Below are positions 11,660 to 23,929 of a stretch of 64,000 nucleotides of DNA, piece by piece. Made by a program: the position numbers and the translations under genes. This DNA is from Tamarix chinensis (taxonomy: Eukaryota; Streptophyta; Magnoliopsida; Caryophyllales; Tamaricaceae): contig CM060175.1 of assembly GCA_030549775.1 (NCBI GenBank), forward strand, positions 12,484,455 to 12,548,454, in the 5' to 3' direction. Within the stretch, counting starts at the first letter, position 1. Each line of letters opens with the position of its first letter. The notes beneath the pieces are model-generated. The model saw nothing but the letters and a program-made list of their open reading frames with translations, was not told the origin of the DNA and searched no databases.

Positions 11660-12413
11660 GTATTTCATGCATAAGATTCTGTAGGAGAATTCAACAAATT
11701 CCTTAATTGAGTAGGAGATAAGACTTAACCCACTAATAAAGGAGGTGGTAAAAAAGAACTATAAAGTGGCTTGATATTGGTATCATTTATCCTATATCAT
11801 ACAATAATTGGGTAAGCCAATAAGGTGTGTAATAAAGAAATGAGGTATAGCTATAAGTATAAATTTTGATACTAAAATAAATCCCTACATGAATAGTTAA
11901 TGGGTGGAGACTCTTTATGGATTATAGAAAACTCAAAAAATACATCTAGAAGAACCATTATACCCTCCCATTTATTGACTATATGTTAGATAAACTAATA
12001 AATTGAGATTTTTATTACTTCCTTGATTGATATTTTAGGAATAACCAAATAGTCATTGCCCCTGAACATCATCCAAAAACAACATCCATATATCCATATG
12101 GTGCCTTCACTTTTCATGGGATGTCATTTGGTCTATGCAATGACCATGTGACTTTTATGTGGGGTATAATGGTTATATTCTCTAATATAGCAAAGGAAAG
12201 GAAAATGTTGAAATCTTTATGAATGGCTTCTCTAATTTTGGCGATCGTTTTGATGACTACCTAACAAATATAGAACAATTGTTAGCTAGGTGAAAAGAGA
12301 CCAACTTATTACTTAACTAGAAAAATGTCATTTTATGGTTCAGGAGGGTATTATCCTTGGTTATATAGTCTCTCTAGAAGGCTTGGAATTTGACAATGCT
12401 AAAGTGGAAATTT
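11660..12413 (+). pseudogene. Athila-like reverse transcriptase relic
   Basis: Ordered matches across frames: RLNPLIKEVVKK, GIIYPIS, NGWRLFMDYRKL, LPFIDYMLDKL, NQIVIAPEHHPKTTSIYPYG, GMSFGLCN, MNGFSNFGDRFDDYL and ETNLLLN. These match the Athila RT blocks (WRVCMDYRKLN, FPLPFIDQMLERL, IAPEDQEKTTFTCPYG, PFGLCNAP, FGDSFDDCL). The YxDD box is not preserved; the region has several stops and shifts. It is cut off at 12413 by solo LTR A. A few bases of weak continuity may appear after 22151 (around the equivalent of VKxLRxFLGHxGFY), but that is uncertain. Confidence 0.8.
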
Positions 12414-12517
12414 AATACTGTAACACCCCCAAAATTCACTACTGAAAAATTTCGTTAATTAAAAGGAACTAGCGGAAGCAAATTAATAAACCGTGGATTT
12501 TGGGAGTACTACCGCCA

Positions 12518-12563
12518 CACTTAGTACCAGACCGGTTCACTCATACCGTTCCAGTACTAAGTG
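12518..12563 (-). other. Conserved LTR-end hairpin in LTR A
   Basis: Arms at 12518-12536 (CACTTAGTACCAGACCGGT) and 12545-12563, 8-bp loop, about 100 bp from the TGTAACA terminus. Equivalent hairpins are in LTRs B, C, D and E. Confidence 0.75.
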
Positions 12564-13629
12564 TTAAGGCTAAAGGAAAAATAAATACAATTTGCAAGAA
12601 TTTCAACACACTTAAATCAGAGTAGCGTATCAAATGTTTACAAGGATGAAATCCACCAATGGTGGTTACAGTATCAACATATACATTTAAAACCATAAAT
12701 TTCAAAGAGAGGGAGAAAAACCCTAGTAGTTCTGGATGAGACCTTACTCTCTTTCCTGTTGCCCACTTGAGTAGCACCTGAAAAGACCTGCAAGGGACAC
12801 TGCCCATTGAATAGGAAGGGGCCCCACGAATGGAACCCTTAAGTACTACGGTACTGAGTAACCCTTTAAAGTCCCACTTAAAAGCAGGCCCGCAATGTAA
12901 CACATGAAATAAGCTACATACATATATAACATTCACATAATTAACATTCACATAATTAACATTCACATAGCATATCAATATATCATTACGAACAATCGGT
13001 ACTTACGGTCTTAAGCCATGTCATAATGAAAACTCAAAACAATCAGGCATTAAGCTATTATTCCACTATAAGTGATTAGTACTTGCCCACAATTTTATCC
13101 ACATACATAACTATTTTTATTGAGCTCGGGACCCCCACTATTATTGCCGGTGGACCGGAATATATATAAAATCATCATCCAGGGCACAACGCTCCTGGCC
13201 ACTATTATTGAAATGCCTCGAAAATTTCTAATTTTGTAAACAATATTTAAATGATTTTTATTAGAAAAATTATTTAAATAAATTAATTTTATTAAAATAA
13301 AAGGGAATTCATTGGAAAAATTAAGAAGAATTTTGTAAGTATTTTTATTAGAGAAATTTTGGTATTTTGGATAATTAAATATGTTATTTTGGAAATTAAT
13401 TAAATAAATTTATTTATTTAAAATAAGAATGAGAAAATAGTTTTAATTTAATAATAATTTTATAAATAATTTAATTGGAGGAATTTAGGGTGTTTTGCTA
13501 ATTAAAATGGAATTTATGGAAAATATTTTAAATATCCTAATTTAGCCTAAAAAGGGATTTAAATATTATTTTATTTAAATATTATTATTTTTAAATATCC
13601 TAAATATTTAGATTAATTTAATTGGCCCC

Positions 13630-14700
13630 AATCTAATTATTTTTCTCCTTTCCTTTTTCCCTTTTTCTTTTTCTTCTTCCTTTTTTCTTTCTTTTTCTTC
13701 TTTTTCTTTTTCCCCGACCGGGCCAGGTTGCGGCCCGGTCTTCTTCTTTTTCTTCCTTCTTCGGCCCAGCCCGCGCGGCGCCCTTCGTCGCCCTTCCAAC
13801 GCTGCGTTTTGGCTCCGTTTCCTCCGAAGCTCGTCGTTTCATTTAAAAACCTTACCTCGTCGCGCCCGACCGCCCGGTTCTCCCTTTTTCTTTTCTTTTC
13901 CCCAGCCGACCGGTCCGCCTCCCTTCCTTCTTCCTTCTTCCTCCTTCCTCCTCCGTCGCTGCGACGCAAGCTTCGACCCCGTCAATGGCTTCTCCTGCTA
14001 CGGTGATTAATACCGTCCGTTTCTTACCTCATTTCTTTCCTCTTAACTCCAAGAATAAATTAGCATAATTATTCGACGTTATCTCTCGCCCGTTTCCTCT
14101 CCCCAGCCCCGCGAACCTTCGACCGAAACCAAGGAATCGTCGGTCGTTTTCTGCCACCGGCCACCCAAATTCATGCATTTAACACTTCCATGTCGACCTC
14201 CAGCTCCTCTTTATCCATTCCAAAATCTATAAATAGCCTAATGGTAGGACTTTTGGATTTTTTTTCATCCCCGAAACCCTCGGTGAGAGCTGCCATCGTC
14301 GAGACTTTAGATGTCGTTTCCTCCGCCGATAGCCAACCTAAGCGCCACCTCCGCATGCCAAATTCTTTCCTGCAACGTCCTCTAGCTAACTAAACTATTT
14401 TCATCTCTCGATTCTTCTTGTACGAGCCTAAATAATCATGCAAAGTTAGATGCTCGTTTCGCCGGAATTTTGACCCCGAAGCCTTAAACCGCCTTCCACC
14501 GCCGTGCGCCGCCACCTTTGGCTGCACCACCACCATCATTGTGTCCCTCTCCTCCTGGGAAACAATAAACACCTCTTATACCACCTCAATTCTCCCTATC
14601 TTTTTCCCAACATCTATCTTTCTCTTTGTTCTTCTATTTTTCCGGCCACCGCCGCCGCTGCCGTGAACCACCGCCGGTGCCGCCTATCCCCACCAGCTTA
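13630..14700 (+). other. Pyrimidine- and GC-rich island of LTR B
   Basis: C+T-rich on the plus strand and far richer in GC than the surrounding AT-rich DNA, with many CCG and CGC triplets. Short proline- or arginine-rich open frames on either strand come from this composition and show no domain. The equivalent island in LTR A (20620-21830) is purine-rich on the plus strand, as expected for the opposite orientation. Confidence 0.7.
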
Positions 14701-14929
14701 AGGTTGAACCCTAGACCCTCTCAACCATTTTCCATATTATTATAAGCCTTGATTTAATTTATTTCAATTATTTGCACATAATTACCATTATTATTATTCT
14801 TAATATTTATATTCTTAATATGTTTTAATATTATTTGATGAGAAATTTTATGCTGAATTGTACTTGCAGGGTGGAGAGTGATAATAAAATAATTTTATTG
14901 TTAGTTTCGAAGTTTAAGTTATTAATTGA

Positions 14930-15360
14930 ATTATTATGGGATTATTATCGTTCTTCTTCTTATTATTATTATTAATATTATAATTATTAGAATAATTATT
15001 ATTAACGTTTTATTATTTATTCTGGAAAATCTTAGGCCCTAATTTTGTATTAACATTTGCACTTATTTATTTTAGTATTATTGTTTCTATTGTTCTTATA
15101 AATATTGATAATAATATTATCAGTATCTTTATTATTTTAATATTATTATATATGTTATTAATTTTATTATTAATATTAAATAAATGGTAATTCATTAGTT
15201 ATTTTAAAAGCTTATATGTTATTGTTATTGTTATTGTTATTAATATTATTATTATTATTATTGTTATTATTATTTATATTCTCATTGATATTAGTTTTAT
15301 TATCCTTGATATTATTATATTAGTATCATTATTATCATTAGGGTAAAATCTTTAACCCTA
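14930..15360 (+). repeat. (ATT)n-like low-complexity tract in LTR B
   Basis: Interrupted ATT/TTA/TTG trinucleotide runs, densest at 15215-15290. LTR E has similar runs at the equivalent place (56965-57075). Confidence 0.7.
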
Positions 15361-15779
15361 TATTATCAAGGGTTATAATATCTCTATTATTTTTATATCT
15401 TTAGCAAAGTTAGAATTTTGTTAAGGTTATTTTATTAGTATGTTATTATTTGGTCAAAACCCTAAGGAGGCGTAGGAACGTGCTCCAAGACCGGTGTCGA
15501 TTCAGGTAAAGGGTGCTAAGGCCTTTTATGTTCTTATGGGCATTATGTGTTTCGCATGCTATGTATCCTATGTATTATTATGATCATTCTGTATGTGATA
15601 TAACGTGGATGATATGACGTGGAGTTGAAGTATGTTTTCGTATGGCATGTGTATTATTTGTGTATGATCCTGTAAAACATGCATGTGAGGATGTTGATAT
15701 GATTTTATGTGGGAGAAAGGATGAAAAAGAAGGATGGGAAAAGAAGTTGACTAAGGGAAGTGAGTTGACCTAATTTTAT

Positions 15780-16430
15780 GAATTTATAAGGAATAATCTA
15801 TTGCATGGTTTTATTTGGAAGAATGTAATCTATGATGTTATATGGGAGAATCGAATTATTGTTTGTTTGGGAGAATCTAATTTATGATTTTAATTGGGAG
15901 AATCTAATTTATGATTTGTCTGGTGAAATCCAATTTATGGTTTTATATGGGGAAGTTTAATTTATGGTTTGGTATGATTTTATGTGAGAGAAATTAATAT
16001 ATGGTTTGTATGGAAGAATTTAATTTATGATTTGATTGGGAGAATATAATTTATGATTTGTTTGGGAGAATCCAATTTATGGTTTTGCTTGGGAGATTCT
16101 AATTTATGATTTTATGGGGAAGAATCTAACTTATGGTCTTGTATGGTAGAATCTAATTTTTGGTTATGAAAGGGGAGAATCTAATCAATTGTATTATGTG
16201 GAAAAATCTCTGGGTTTTATATGATTTGAATCTTTGTGTTGGTATGGATTGAATTTAGGGTTTTTTTTGTGAATGAATCTTTGGGTTGTATATGGTTTGA
16301 ACTTAGGGTTTGGTAAGGATGGATACTTAGTTTGGTATGGATGAATCTTTGGGTTTTATATGGTTTGAATCTAGGGTTTGGTATGAATGAATCTTTGGGT
16401 TATGTGGAATGAATTTAGGTTTTTGTATGA
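15780..16430 (+). repeat. Minisatellite in LTR B
   Basis: Imperfect tandem units built on GGGAGAATCTAATTTATG with TGGTTTTATAT or TGATTTG spacers, about 25-40 bp each, grading after 16240 into units with GAATCTTTGGGTTTTATATG. This array differs from the ~20-bp TTACC minisatellite of LTRs A, C and D. Confidence 0.75.
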
Positions 16431-16859
16431 TGAGATTTTGGGTTTTGCATAATGGTTAATGGTTGTATGGTGGTATTAGGGTTTGCATGGAAGTTAATAA
16501 TTGCATGGGATGTGTAAAGTTTGTATGAGAGTGAAGTTTACGTATGGAACGCTGATTTGGGATTTGAGGAAAGTAATGTAAGTGTTGTTTGGGTGATTGA
16601 ACATTTGAAGGGAAAATAGTGCGTGGAGAATTATATGGGTACGTAGGAAACCGAGCTAGGGTTCGTGTGGATAATTAGGGTTTGGTGCAACTTCTTAGGG
16701 TTTTTGCGGTATCAGGTGTTTTTTGGTGATTAAAGTGGAGTCATGATGATGGAATTTATGAGTCACAATGTGTGAAGTGTTAAAGGAGTGATTCATGCAT
16801 GTCTAGGGTGAAAGCCATTGAATAAGATACTTAAGACACTAATTATTTAAAGTGGAAGA

Positions 16860-17275
16860 TCGTTGAGACGGGACCAACCGATCCACCGGTTCGGAATAGT
16901 GGTTAGGGTTCTTACCCTAGGTGCAACCAATCCACCAGTAATAATAGTGGTTAGGGTGTTTACCCTATGTGTGACCGATCCACCGGTTATAATAGTGGTT
17001 AGGGCATGATGTCCTATGCGTAACCGATCCACCGGTTATAATAGTGGGGGTTCCCAAGCTCAACAACCGCAAACCAGAGTTTTGCTAAAATGCCTAAAAG
17101 ATACTAATTACTTATAGTGGAACACCATGCGAGCCAGGGCCAACCGATCCACCGATTAGGAATAGTGGTTAGGACGCGTAGTCCTATGTGTTTCCGATCC
17201 ACCGGCTATAATAGTGGTTAGGGTATGATACCCTATGTGCCTCCGATCCACCGGCTATAATAGTGGGGGCTTCTG
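16860..17275 (+). repeat. Spaced CCACCGG/ATAATAGTGG repeats in LTR B
   Basis: About six copies of ACCGATCCACCGGTTATAA-TAGTGG separated by ~40 bp containing TTAGGG...CCCTA stretches. Related units occur in LTRs A (13140-13208, 18000-18085), C (37285-37640) and D (44715-45010). Confidence 0.75.
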
Positions 17276-17858
17276 TACTCGCATGGATTTGATATAAAGC
17301 TTGGTATGTATCGACTTCCGATAAAAGATTAAGTAAATGATTAATCTGGATTATATGGGCCTTTGTACTTTTACCTAAATTGTTCATATACCTTTATATT
17401 GTTATGTTGGATTATGCCCTGTTATTAATCTACATGGATTATGTGCTTGTGCGTTGGCCTTAGTGCTCGGTTACCTTACTCAGTACGTAGCGTACCGATC
17501 ACCCTTTTCATGGGTGCTGCTCATTCCCACGAGTAGTATGCCCTTTGGTTTGTGCAGGTGGGCGAGATATCAGTTGGGGCTGAGTGTTGAGCGTGTTTGG
17601 CTCGAAGTTTGAGAGTGTTGTGGCCGTATTCATTCTTTACGCGATTTCATTCCTTTTGTTATTTCTTTGGTATAGTATTTACCATTTTCTGATTAATTAC
17701 TCGATTTAGTATTTTAATGAACTTTTTATCGGTTGTAAGTTTAATTCTCTTTTGGAAATGAATTACATTTCTTGATGCGTACTCTGATTTTTTTTTACAA
17801 CCGTTTTATGCTTATTTGGAAATTGGATTGTATTGATTATTTCTTTTCTTAGCCTTAG

Positions 17859-17904
17859 CACTTGGTACTGGAACGGTCGGAGAGAACCGGTCTGGTACTA
17901 AGTG
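17859..17904 (+). other. Conserved LTR-end hairpin in LTR B
   Basis: Arm CACTTGGTACTGGAACGGT (17859-17877), 8-nt loop, arm ACCGGTCTGGTACTAAGTG (17886-17904). Eighteen of 19 positions pair when G-U is allowed, with one A.G mismatch at pair 15. It lies 95 nt from the LTR end. Confidence 0.8.
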
Positions 17905-18779
17905 TGGCGGTAACATTTCCAGAATTCACAGGTTTTCAGTGTTTCTAATTTAATTACTTCTGCTTGAAAAAAAAAGGTAGTGAATTTTGGGGTGTTACAA
18001 TTATAACCGGTGGACCGGGATATATAAAGAATCATCATCCAGGGCACAACGCTCCTGGCCACTATTATAACCGGTGGACCGGTACTCAATATCATAATCA
18101 TCTGGGCCCGGCTCATTAATATTCCACTTTCAATAATAGTATCTTTCCTTTCTTTAATCATCACATCAATCATATTTATTTTCCTCGAACGGGAGATCAA
18201 TAACCCGGGACACAAAGGTACATCGGTCGTACCGGTGCATATCAGCTACTCAGTACCCTTCAACCACGAACCCAAGGACGCAAAGGTACCCTGGTCGTAC
18301 TGGTGCATAAAGCTAACTCAGTACCCTACCGACAAGGACACCTAATCCATAAGTATGCATACCCCCTAACTAGGTCCGTAAAGCTAGAAAGAGTAAGATA
18401 TAGGGATTGGCTGGGGCACAAAGGCACACCAACAAATACCAAAATAATCGTGGACTAAACCACCTCCTTAGGGTAGCGACCCCTAAGGAGTCACCATTCC
18501 CGATCTCGAGGTCTTTCACTTTAAGTAATAGTGTCTTAATTAAAGTGATCACGAAAAGCACAATAATCCGATACTTATTCACTTTCAATCATTCTGATAT
18601 CATTAATAGTTTCTTATTCAAAAGATTATCCAAGATATCACAGAGAAACCATTAAGGCCATACTAATACTCCTACTTGGCTAATCAGCATTACTTGAATC
18701 ATATTATAATGTTCCACAATCTCAAGGACATGTTAGGTGCAAATTACTCATTTTCCCTTTACTTATATAATTGTTAAGT

Positions 18780-19960
18780 ATCCATTCCTTACTCGCCAAA
18801 TTACCATATTACCCTTTAGGTTACATAATTACCAAATTACCCTTTTGTCCAATTTAGATTACCAAATTATCTCATACCCTTTTTAGATCACCATTCACCC
18901 CTCATAATTGCTACACTTATCATATTTCCCATTTGGTTGGTTATATTACCAAATCGCCCTTCTCCTTTGTTATAATTACTAAATTGCCCTTGAGTTGGAT
19001 AAATTACTAAATTACCCTCCTTCCTTATCATGATTACTATTTTGCCCCTTTAGTTGGTTAAATAATTATCACTTTATCATTTAATTGGCTAAGTAACCGA
19101 ATTGCCCCTTTAGTTGGATAATTACTAAATTGCCCTTCTCCTTTATCATAATTACCATTTTACCCCTCTCAATTATTTTAATTGTCATTTTACCCTTTTT
19201 AACTATCATGAATCCCAAATCACCCTTCTTCATAATTACCAATATTAATTTACCCTTCTTCATAATCATAATTATTAATTTACCCTTCTCCATATTTATA
19301 ATTACTATATTACCCTTCTCCTTTATTAAAATTACCATAATGCCCTTTTATTGATTAATTTACCAAGTTACCCTTCTCTGTTATCATAATTGTCCAATTA
19401 CCCCTTTTTAATCATACTTTAATTACTAATTTATCCTTTGTCGTTATCATTATTACCAAGTTACCCCCTTACTACCGGATTTACCATAACATCCTTTTAT
19501 TTACAAATTACACTTCTACCCCTTACGTTCAAATTACCATAATATCCTTTTATTTATGAAAATTACCACCATACCCTTTTACTTATAAAATTACCATTTC
19601 GCCATTCACTTGTAAAATTACTATATTGCCATTTACTTATAAAACTACGATTTTGCCCCTCTTCCTCCAAAATTACCATAATGCCCCTTTACTTGAAAGT
19701 TACCATCTTTTCCTTTTCTCATAAAATTACAATAATACCCTTAACTTATATAATTACCACAATACCCCTTTTTACTTGTAAAATTACCATGTTGCCCTTT
19801 TCCTCCAAGATTACCCTAAAACCCTTATTATGGTAATTATTGTAAGTAAATTATCATTTCACCCCTTTCCTTTGAAATTACCAAAATACCCTTTTGCTCA
19901 CAAAATTACCAAAATGCCCCTTTCACTTATAAAATATCCACTTAACCCTTTGTTGCACCA
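18780..19960 (-). repeat. TTACC minisatellite of LTR A
   Basis: About 50 degenerate ~20-25-bp units of the form AAATTACCATTTTACCCCTT. The same array occurs in LTR C (38570-39500), the C duplicate (45990-46920) and, inverted, LTR D (42930-44020). Open frames across it give artificial PFYYKI-type peptides. Confidence 0.85.
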
Positions 19961-20619
19961 CTTTTACAAATTTACCACCACTACATAAAATACCACTATT
20001 TGCACTCCATTCTTATCATTTAACTCCCCAAACTTGTCATCATTCAACACGATACTCATTAGCAACTACATACATTAGATCACATACTTCATAACCATAA
20101 TTACTAAAATACCCTTAGACAATAATATCATTCATGCTTTAGCAGCATAATACATCATAAACAAGCATTTAACATTTCCATCAATAATCAACCTCTTCCT
20201 TAATTATCATACCTACACATGACACAAAAGCTATCATGCATTTCCCTTTTTCTTTCAATCAATGTAAACAACCATTTATATATCATGCTTGGCTCACAAA
20301 ACATACATAAAATCATGATAAAATTCTTAACGTGCTAGCATACGTTTCCATGCATTTAAGGGAGGTTTAACGATTACCTCGGTTCCCGCCAAAAACAGAC
20401 CTCACCAGTATTCCGGTTTAAGGTTCAAGATTCAATTATCAAAACCAACACCTAAAAATAATATCAAGGTTTATTATGTTAGAAATCATAAAAAAAAAAT
20501 CAAGACATAAGGCTTTATAACAATTAATAGCATAATTAACTTAAAATATAATTATACCTTAAAATTAATAAACAAATAGATTAAGAAGTCCAAAAACTCA
20601 ATGCAAACATGAAAATTTA

Positions 20620-21830
20620 TGGGGAGGAGGGCTTGAAGGAGGGTAATAGAAAGAAATAAAGACAATTTCGGGTTAGGATTTTTGGGCTAGGAAAAGAGGC
20701 ATGTGGGGGTGGATTCAAGGCAAGGGAAGGATGCAGAGGTGGAGAGGGGGTGTAAGAGGTGGTCGGGGACGTGTTGATGGTGGCTAATGGTGGCGGAGGC
20801 GGCGGCAGTAAGGCTGCGAAGGTGGCAGTCGAAGTGGGGTGTCGAGGTGCAGACTGGCGAGGAAGGAAAAGAAAAGGGAAAAGGGAAGGGGTGAAGGGGC
20901 TGGTTTTGGGAAAGTAAAGTATGGGGGTGGTAGAGGAGGTTGCAGGGAGGAGATTGGTGGTCTGGGCGGCGGCAGAGACGGCCGGACGGCGGAGAACGGC
21001 GGCGTTACAGGCGGCTGTCGAGAAGGTGAAAACAGGGAGGAAAAAAAAGGAAGAAGGGAGAAAGAGGGTTGCGGGATGGGTTGGATGGTGTTGGGGCAGT
21101 TCAGGGCGATAGTAGAAGGGTGAAGGAGGCGGTGCAAGGGCTGGGTAAGGAGGTCGTAGCGGCGGAGGGTGGCGGCGTGGAGAACGAAGGGTAAAAAAAA
21201 TGGAGGGGAAAGAAGAATGGAGGAAGGGAAATCAGGGGAGAAAGATGGCTCGAAGGGAATGGGAAGAAAATGGTTGAAGGGGAGGAGAAAAAGAAGAGGG
21301 AGGGTAAGGGGGTAGATGGTAGGGCATAGGGTGGCAGGGAGGCGGTAGGGTGGCAGGGAGAGGGTGGCGACGGGGAGGAGAGATCTACCACCATGGCTAG
21401 GGTGTAGGGGTGGCTTGGCTCGAAATATGGGAGAAGAGGACGGGGTAGAGAGAGGGAGTAGCAGGGGCAGGTGCGGTGGCAATTACAGGTGGTCGGGTGG
21501 GGGTTGCAGGTGGTCAGGCGGCTGTCGACGCCTGGGGAGAAGAAGAAAGGAGAAAGGAAGGTTGTGGCGGCCGGTCGGGGGAGAGGCAAGGAGGCTGGCC
21601 GGTTGGTCCAGGGGACAAAGAAAAAAAAAGAAAAGGGGAGGCCGGCTGGTTCAAGCACGCGGGAGAGAGGGGGGAAAAGCAGAGAGGGGGAGGTGGGCCG
21701 AGGCCCACTATGCGGGGGAAAGGGCCGACCTGGGTGTGGTGGCCCGAGGGGAGAAAAAAAGGAAAAAGAAAGGAAGAAAGAGGAAAAAGGGAAAAGGGGC
21801 AAAAAAGGAAATGAGAAAATAGGAAAAATA
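20620..21830 (-). other. Purine-rich, GC-rich island of LTR A
   Basis: About 1.2 kb strongly G+A-rich on the plus strand. Long overlapping open frames on both strands (for example 20784-21482 minus, proline/serine/leucine-rich) reflect this bias. They show no domain and no start context, and are not called as genes. Confidence 0.75.
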
Positions 21831-22150
21831 AAATAAATTAATTTATAAAATCATAAATGTAATATTCTTGATAAATTATTTAATTTAATAATTTAATTCA
21901 TTATAATCTAATATATTAATTTAAAAAAGATAAGGTTAGTAAAATATTAGTTTGAAAAGTTATTTAAATAAAAGTATCATGATAAAATAAAAAAATATCT
22001 CTTTTAAATTTACTAAATATTCCCATCCCAATTTATGTACTCAAAATCCATAAATTAATTAAATTAGATAATTTTAAAAGTTAATTTATTTCAAATAAAA
22101 GCTATTTATTAAATTATTGGTTATCTAAAATTTTGGGGGATTACAAATAT

Positions 22151-23925
22151 CCCCATTTGTGTGAAACTCTGATTTAGACATCCTATAAATAAAATTTATT
22201 ATTACGTTTAATTAATTATAGAATTATTTTAGAGTTGCATATTAAAATTTTTGTTTGTTTTATTCTTATTGATTTTTGTTAAAAAGTGGGCTAGTACGTT
22301 AAAATTTAAAGGAAATATGATGATGATGATGATGATGATGAAGATGATCATTGTGATATATTAAGTAGATATAATTATTAATATTTAATAACCTCCTAAA
22401 TTTAATTGTTATTATTTATTTAGGCATTAATTTATTTTGACCTTAATCCTTTTTTGTTACTTATTATTTTTCTTTAATCCTAGACCCAACCCTTTAACTA
22501 AACCCCCCTTAGTTGAAACTCTACAGTAACCAAATAGTACTCATCTAACTCAACCACACCACCCTGCACAATTGCCTCTATAATTTTATGTGGTTCCCTT
22601 TACATTTACTTTTGCACAAACAAACCCTATCATTGAACCAACCCTACACCTATAGCTTTGTTTGTTGTTGCACATAAACATACCCCTACATGCCTTGTTC
22701 CATTTTCCAATCGTTTGCATGCCCTACACCCAACACAGTTCATCCCATCACCCATGCCCTCAGCCTATTGCATAGGTTTCCTTACCTCACCTGATTTTCT
22801 TTCCTTATGCACCAAACCTCTACATGATTATTTCTTATCACTGAAACCCAACCCTCTCCTTTGTCCATTTCTTTCTTTCTTTTTTGGATATCCTTAACCT
22901 TTATTTTCTACCTCTCTTCCTCTATTTTTTTCCACAACTCTCTTACTTGTTTTGCTCCATCACTCTAGCCCTAGTGCCCAACTCTTTTCTTACCCTACAC
23001 CGTGCACCATTGCACGCTACCAACACCAACACCGTCCCCTTTGGTTCCTCGTAGTCCTTCATCATTTGTTCTCCTCTTTGTCTTATATTTGTGCCTCAAC
23101 TAGGGTACTTTAAACAACCCCCCCCCCATCACGCTTTCCTCACTCAAGTTCTAACAATTAGCACAATCATGTTTGATAGGTATGGATTATTTCAATTATA
23201 TGGAACTTTAACAAAAATCATTAGTGTGATTATGTGATGATGTTTATATAATTTATTCCACTTGTTCTTATTTATGGATCTTGATTATATTATATAGGTA
23301 TTTGGATAAAATAGGATCAAAAGGATTTTAAAACAACATATGCATAGTAGATAATTTTGTTAGCTTTCTAACACATCAAAATTTGGCTCAATTTAAAATC
23401 AAACAAAGATGTTATGGTCGAAATAAATAACTTGGTTAAAGTTGAAACAACCAACACAAATCGTGTCACTTGACATCGGGGGTGTTGATGTGCGATAAAG
23501 AGTGTTTTAATGTTATTTGACTTGATTAGCATTGTTCTTCTCAATAAGTAGGTGTGCATATATAAGGCCACATTTACTCAGTTTTTGGAGACCCTATAAA
23601 GAGGAGAGCAACAATTTAGGAGCACAAAAGAGAGAAATAGGATTCTTCTCTTTACATCACCTAATCTAATTATACCACCAATTCATCCATAAAATATAGC
23701 AAGATTTAAGAGATGAGACAGAGTAAGCTCTATTAACATAACTAGAGATCAAACCACAAAGTCGAGAGATGTTGTTTTGGCCTCTACAATCTACAAAAAG
23801 GGAATAAGGATACTTAATAATGTATTGTCTATTTTTGCTTTCATACTAGAGATAGATGAGTCTCAATAGATAATAGGGTGTAGTGGCTTAAGAGAGCATT
23901 ACACTTCTGAGATCATAACTTGTAT
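22151..23925. other. Non-coding, repeat-like interval
   Basis: Contains a (TGA)n microsatellite at about 22317-22341 and a pyrimidine-rich stretch (22490-23150) with a C run near 23119. The block 23340-23480 resembles gypsy-type LTR or leader sequence (GTTAGCTTTCTAACACATC, then GTTATGGTCGAAAT). No coding region was recognised. Confidence 0.4.
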
Positions 23926-23929
23926 TTAT

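Larger units (their letters stand above)
13209..17999 (+). mobile_element. Solo LTR B nested antiparallel in LTR A
   Basis: Begins TGAAATGCCTCG and ends GGGGTGTTACA (4,791 bp), flanked by a perfect target duplication ATTAT (13204-13208 and 18000-18004). Removing it and one ATTAT rejoins LTR A at its repeated motif CACTATTAT/AACCGG. It is collinear with LTR E (55474-58861) in start, pyrimidine-rich block, CCCTAAGGAGGC-type block (15462 vs 57308), TTACCTTACTCAGTAC block (17471 vs 58365) and end. No internal retrotransposon region is present. Confidence 0.9.
12419..22145 (-). mobile_element. Solo LTR A (long TGTAACACCCC family), interrupted by solo LTR B
   Basis: Plus-strand ends are TGTAACACCCCC (12419) and TTGGGGGATTACA (22145). 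The target duplication is AATAC (12414-12418) versus AATAT (22146-22150), one mismatch. The LTR parts are 12419-13208 and 18005-22145, about 4.9 kb once LTR B is removed. No primer site, purine tract or coding domain is present, so it is a solo LTR. The native strand is inferred as minus, because related plant LTRs of Tekay/Del type end in GGTGTTACA just before the Met-tRNA primer site. Confidence 0.85.

Noticed and set aside
12419..17999. A 5.6-kb DNA transposon with ~170-bp terminal inverted repeats
   Set aside because: The inverted ends belong to two antiparallel LTRs. The ATTAT duplication around 13209-17999 and the AATAC/AATAT pair around 12419-22145 show nested solo LTRs instead.
20784..21482. 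Long Pro/Ser/Leu-rich open frame, with similar frames at 40448-40999, 41522-42304, 47914-48423 and 56413-56911
   Set aside because: These are stop-poor frames of purine/pyrimidine-skewed LTR islands, present on both strands and overlapping each other.
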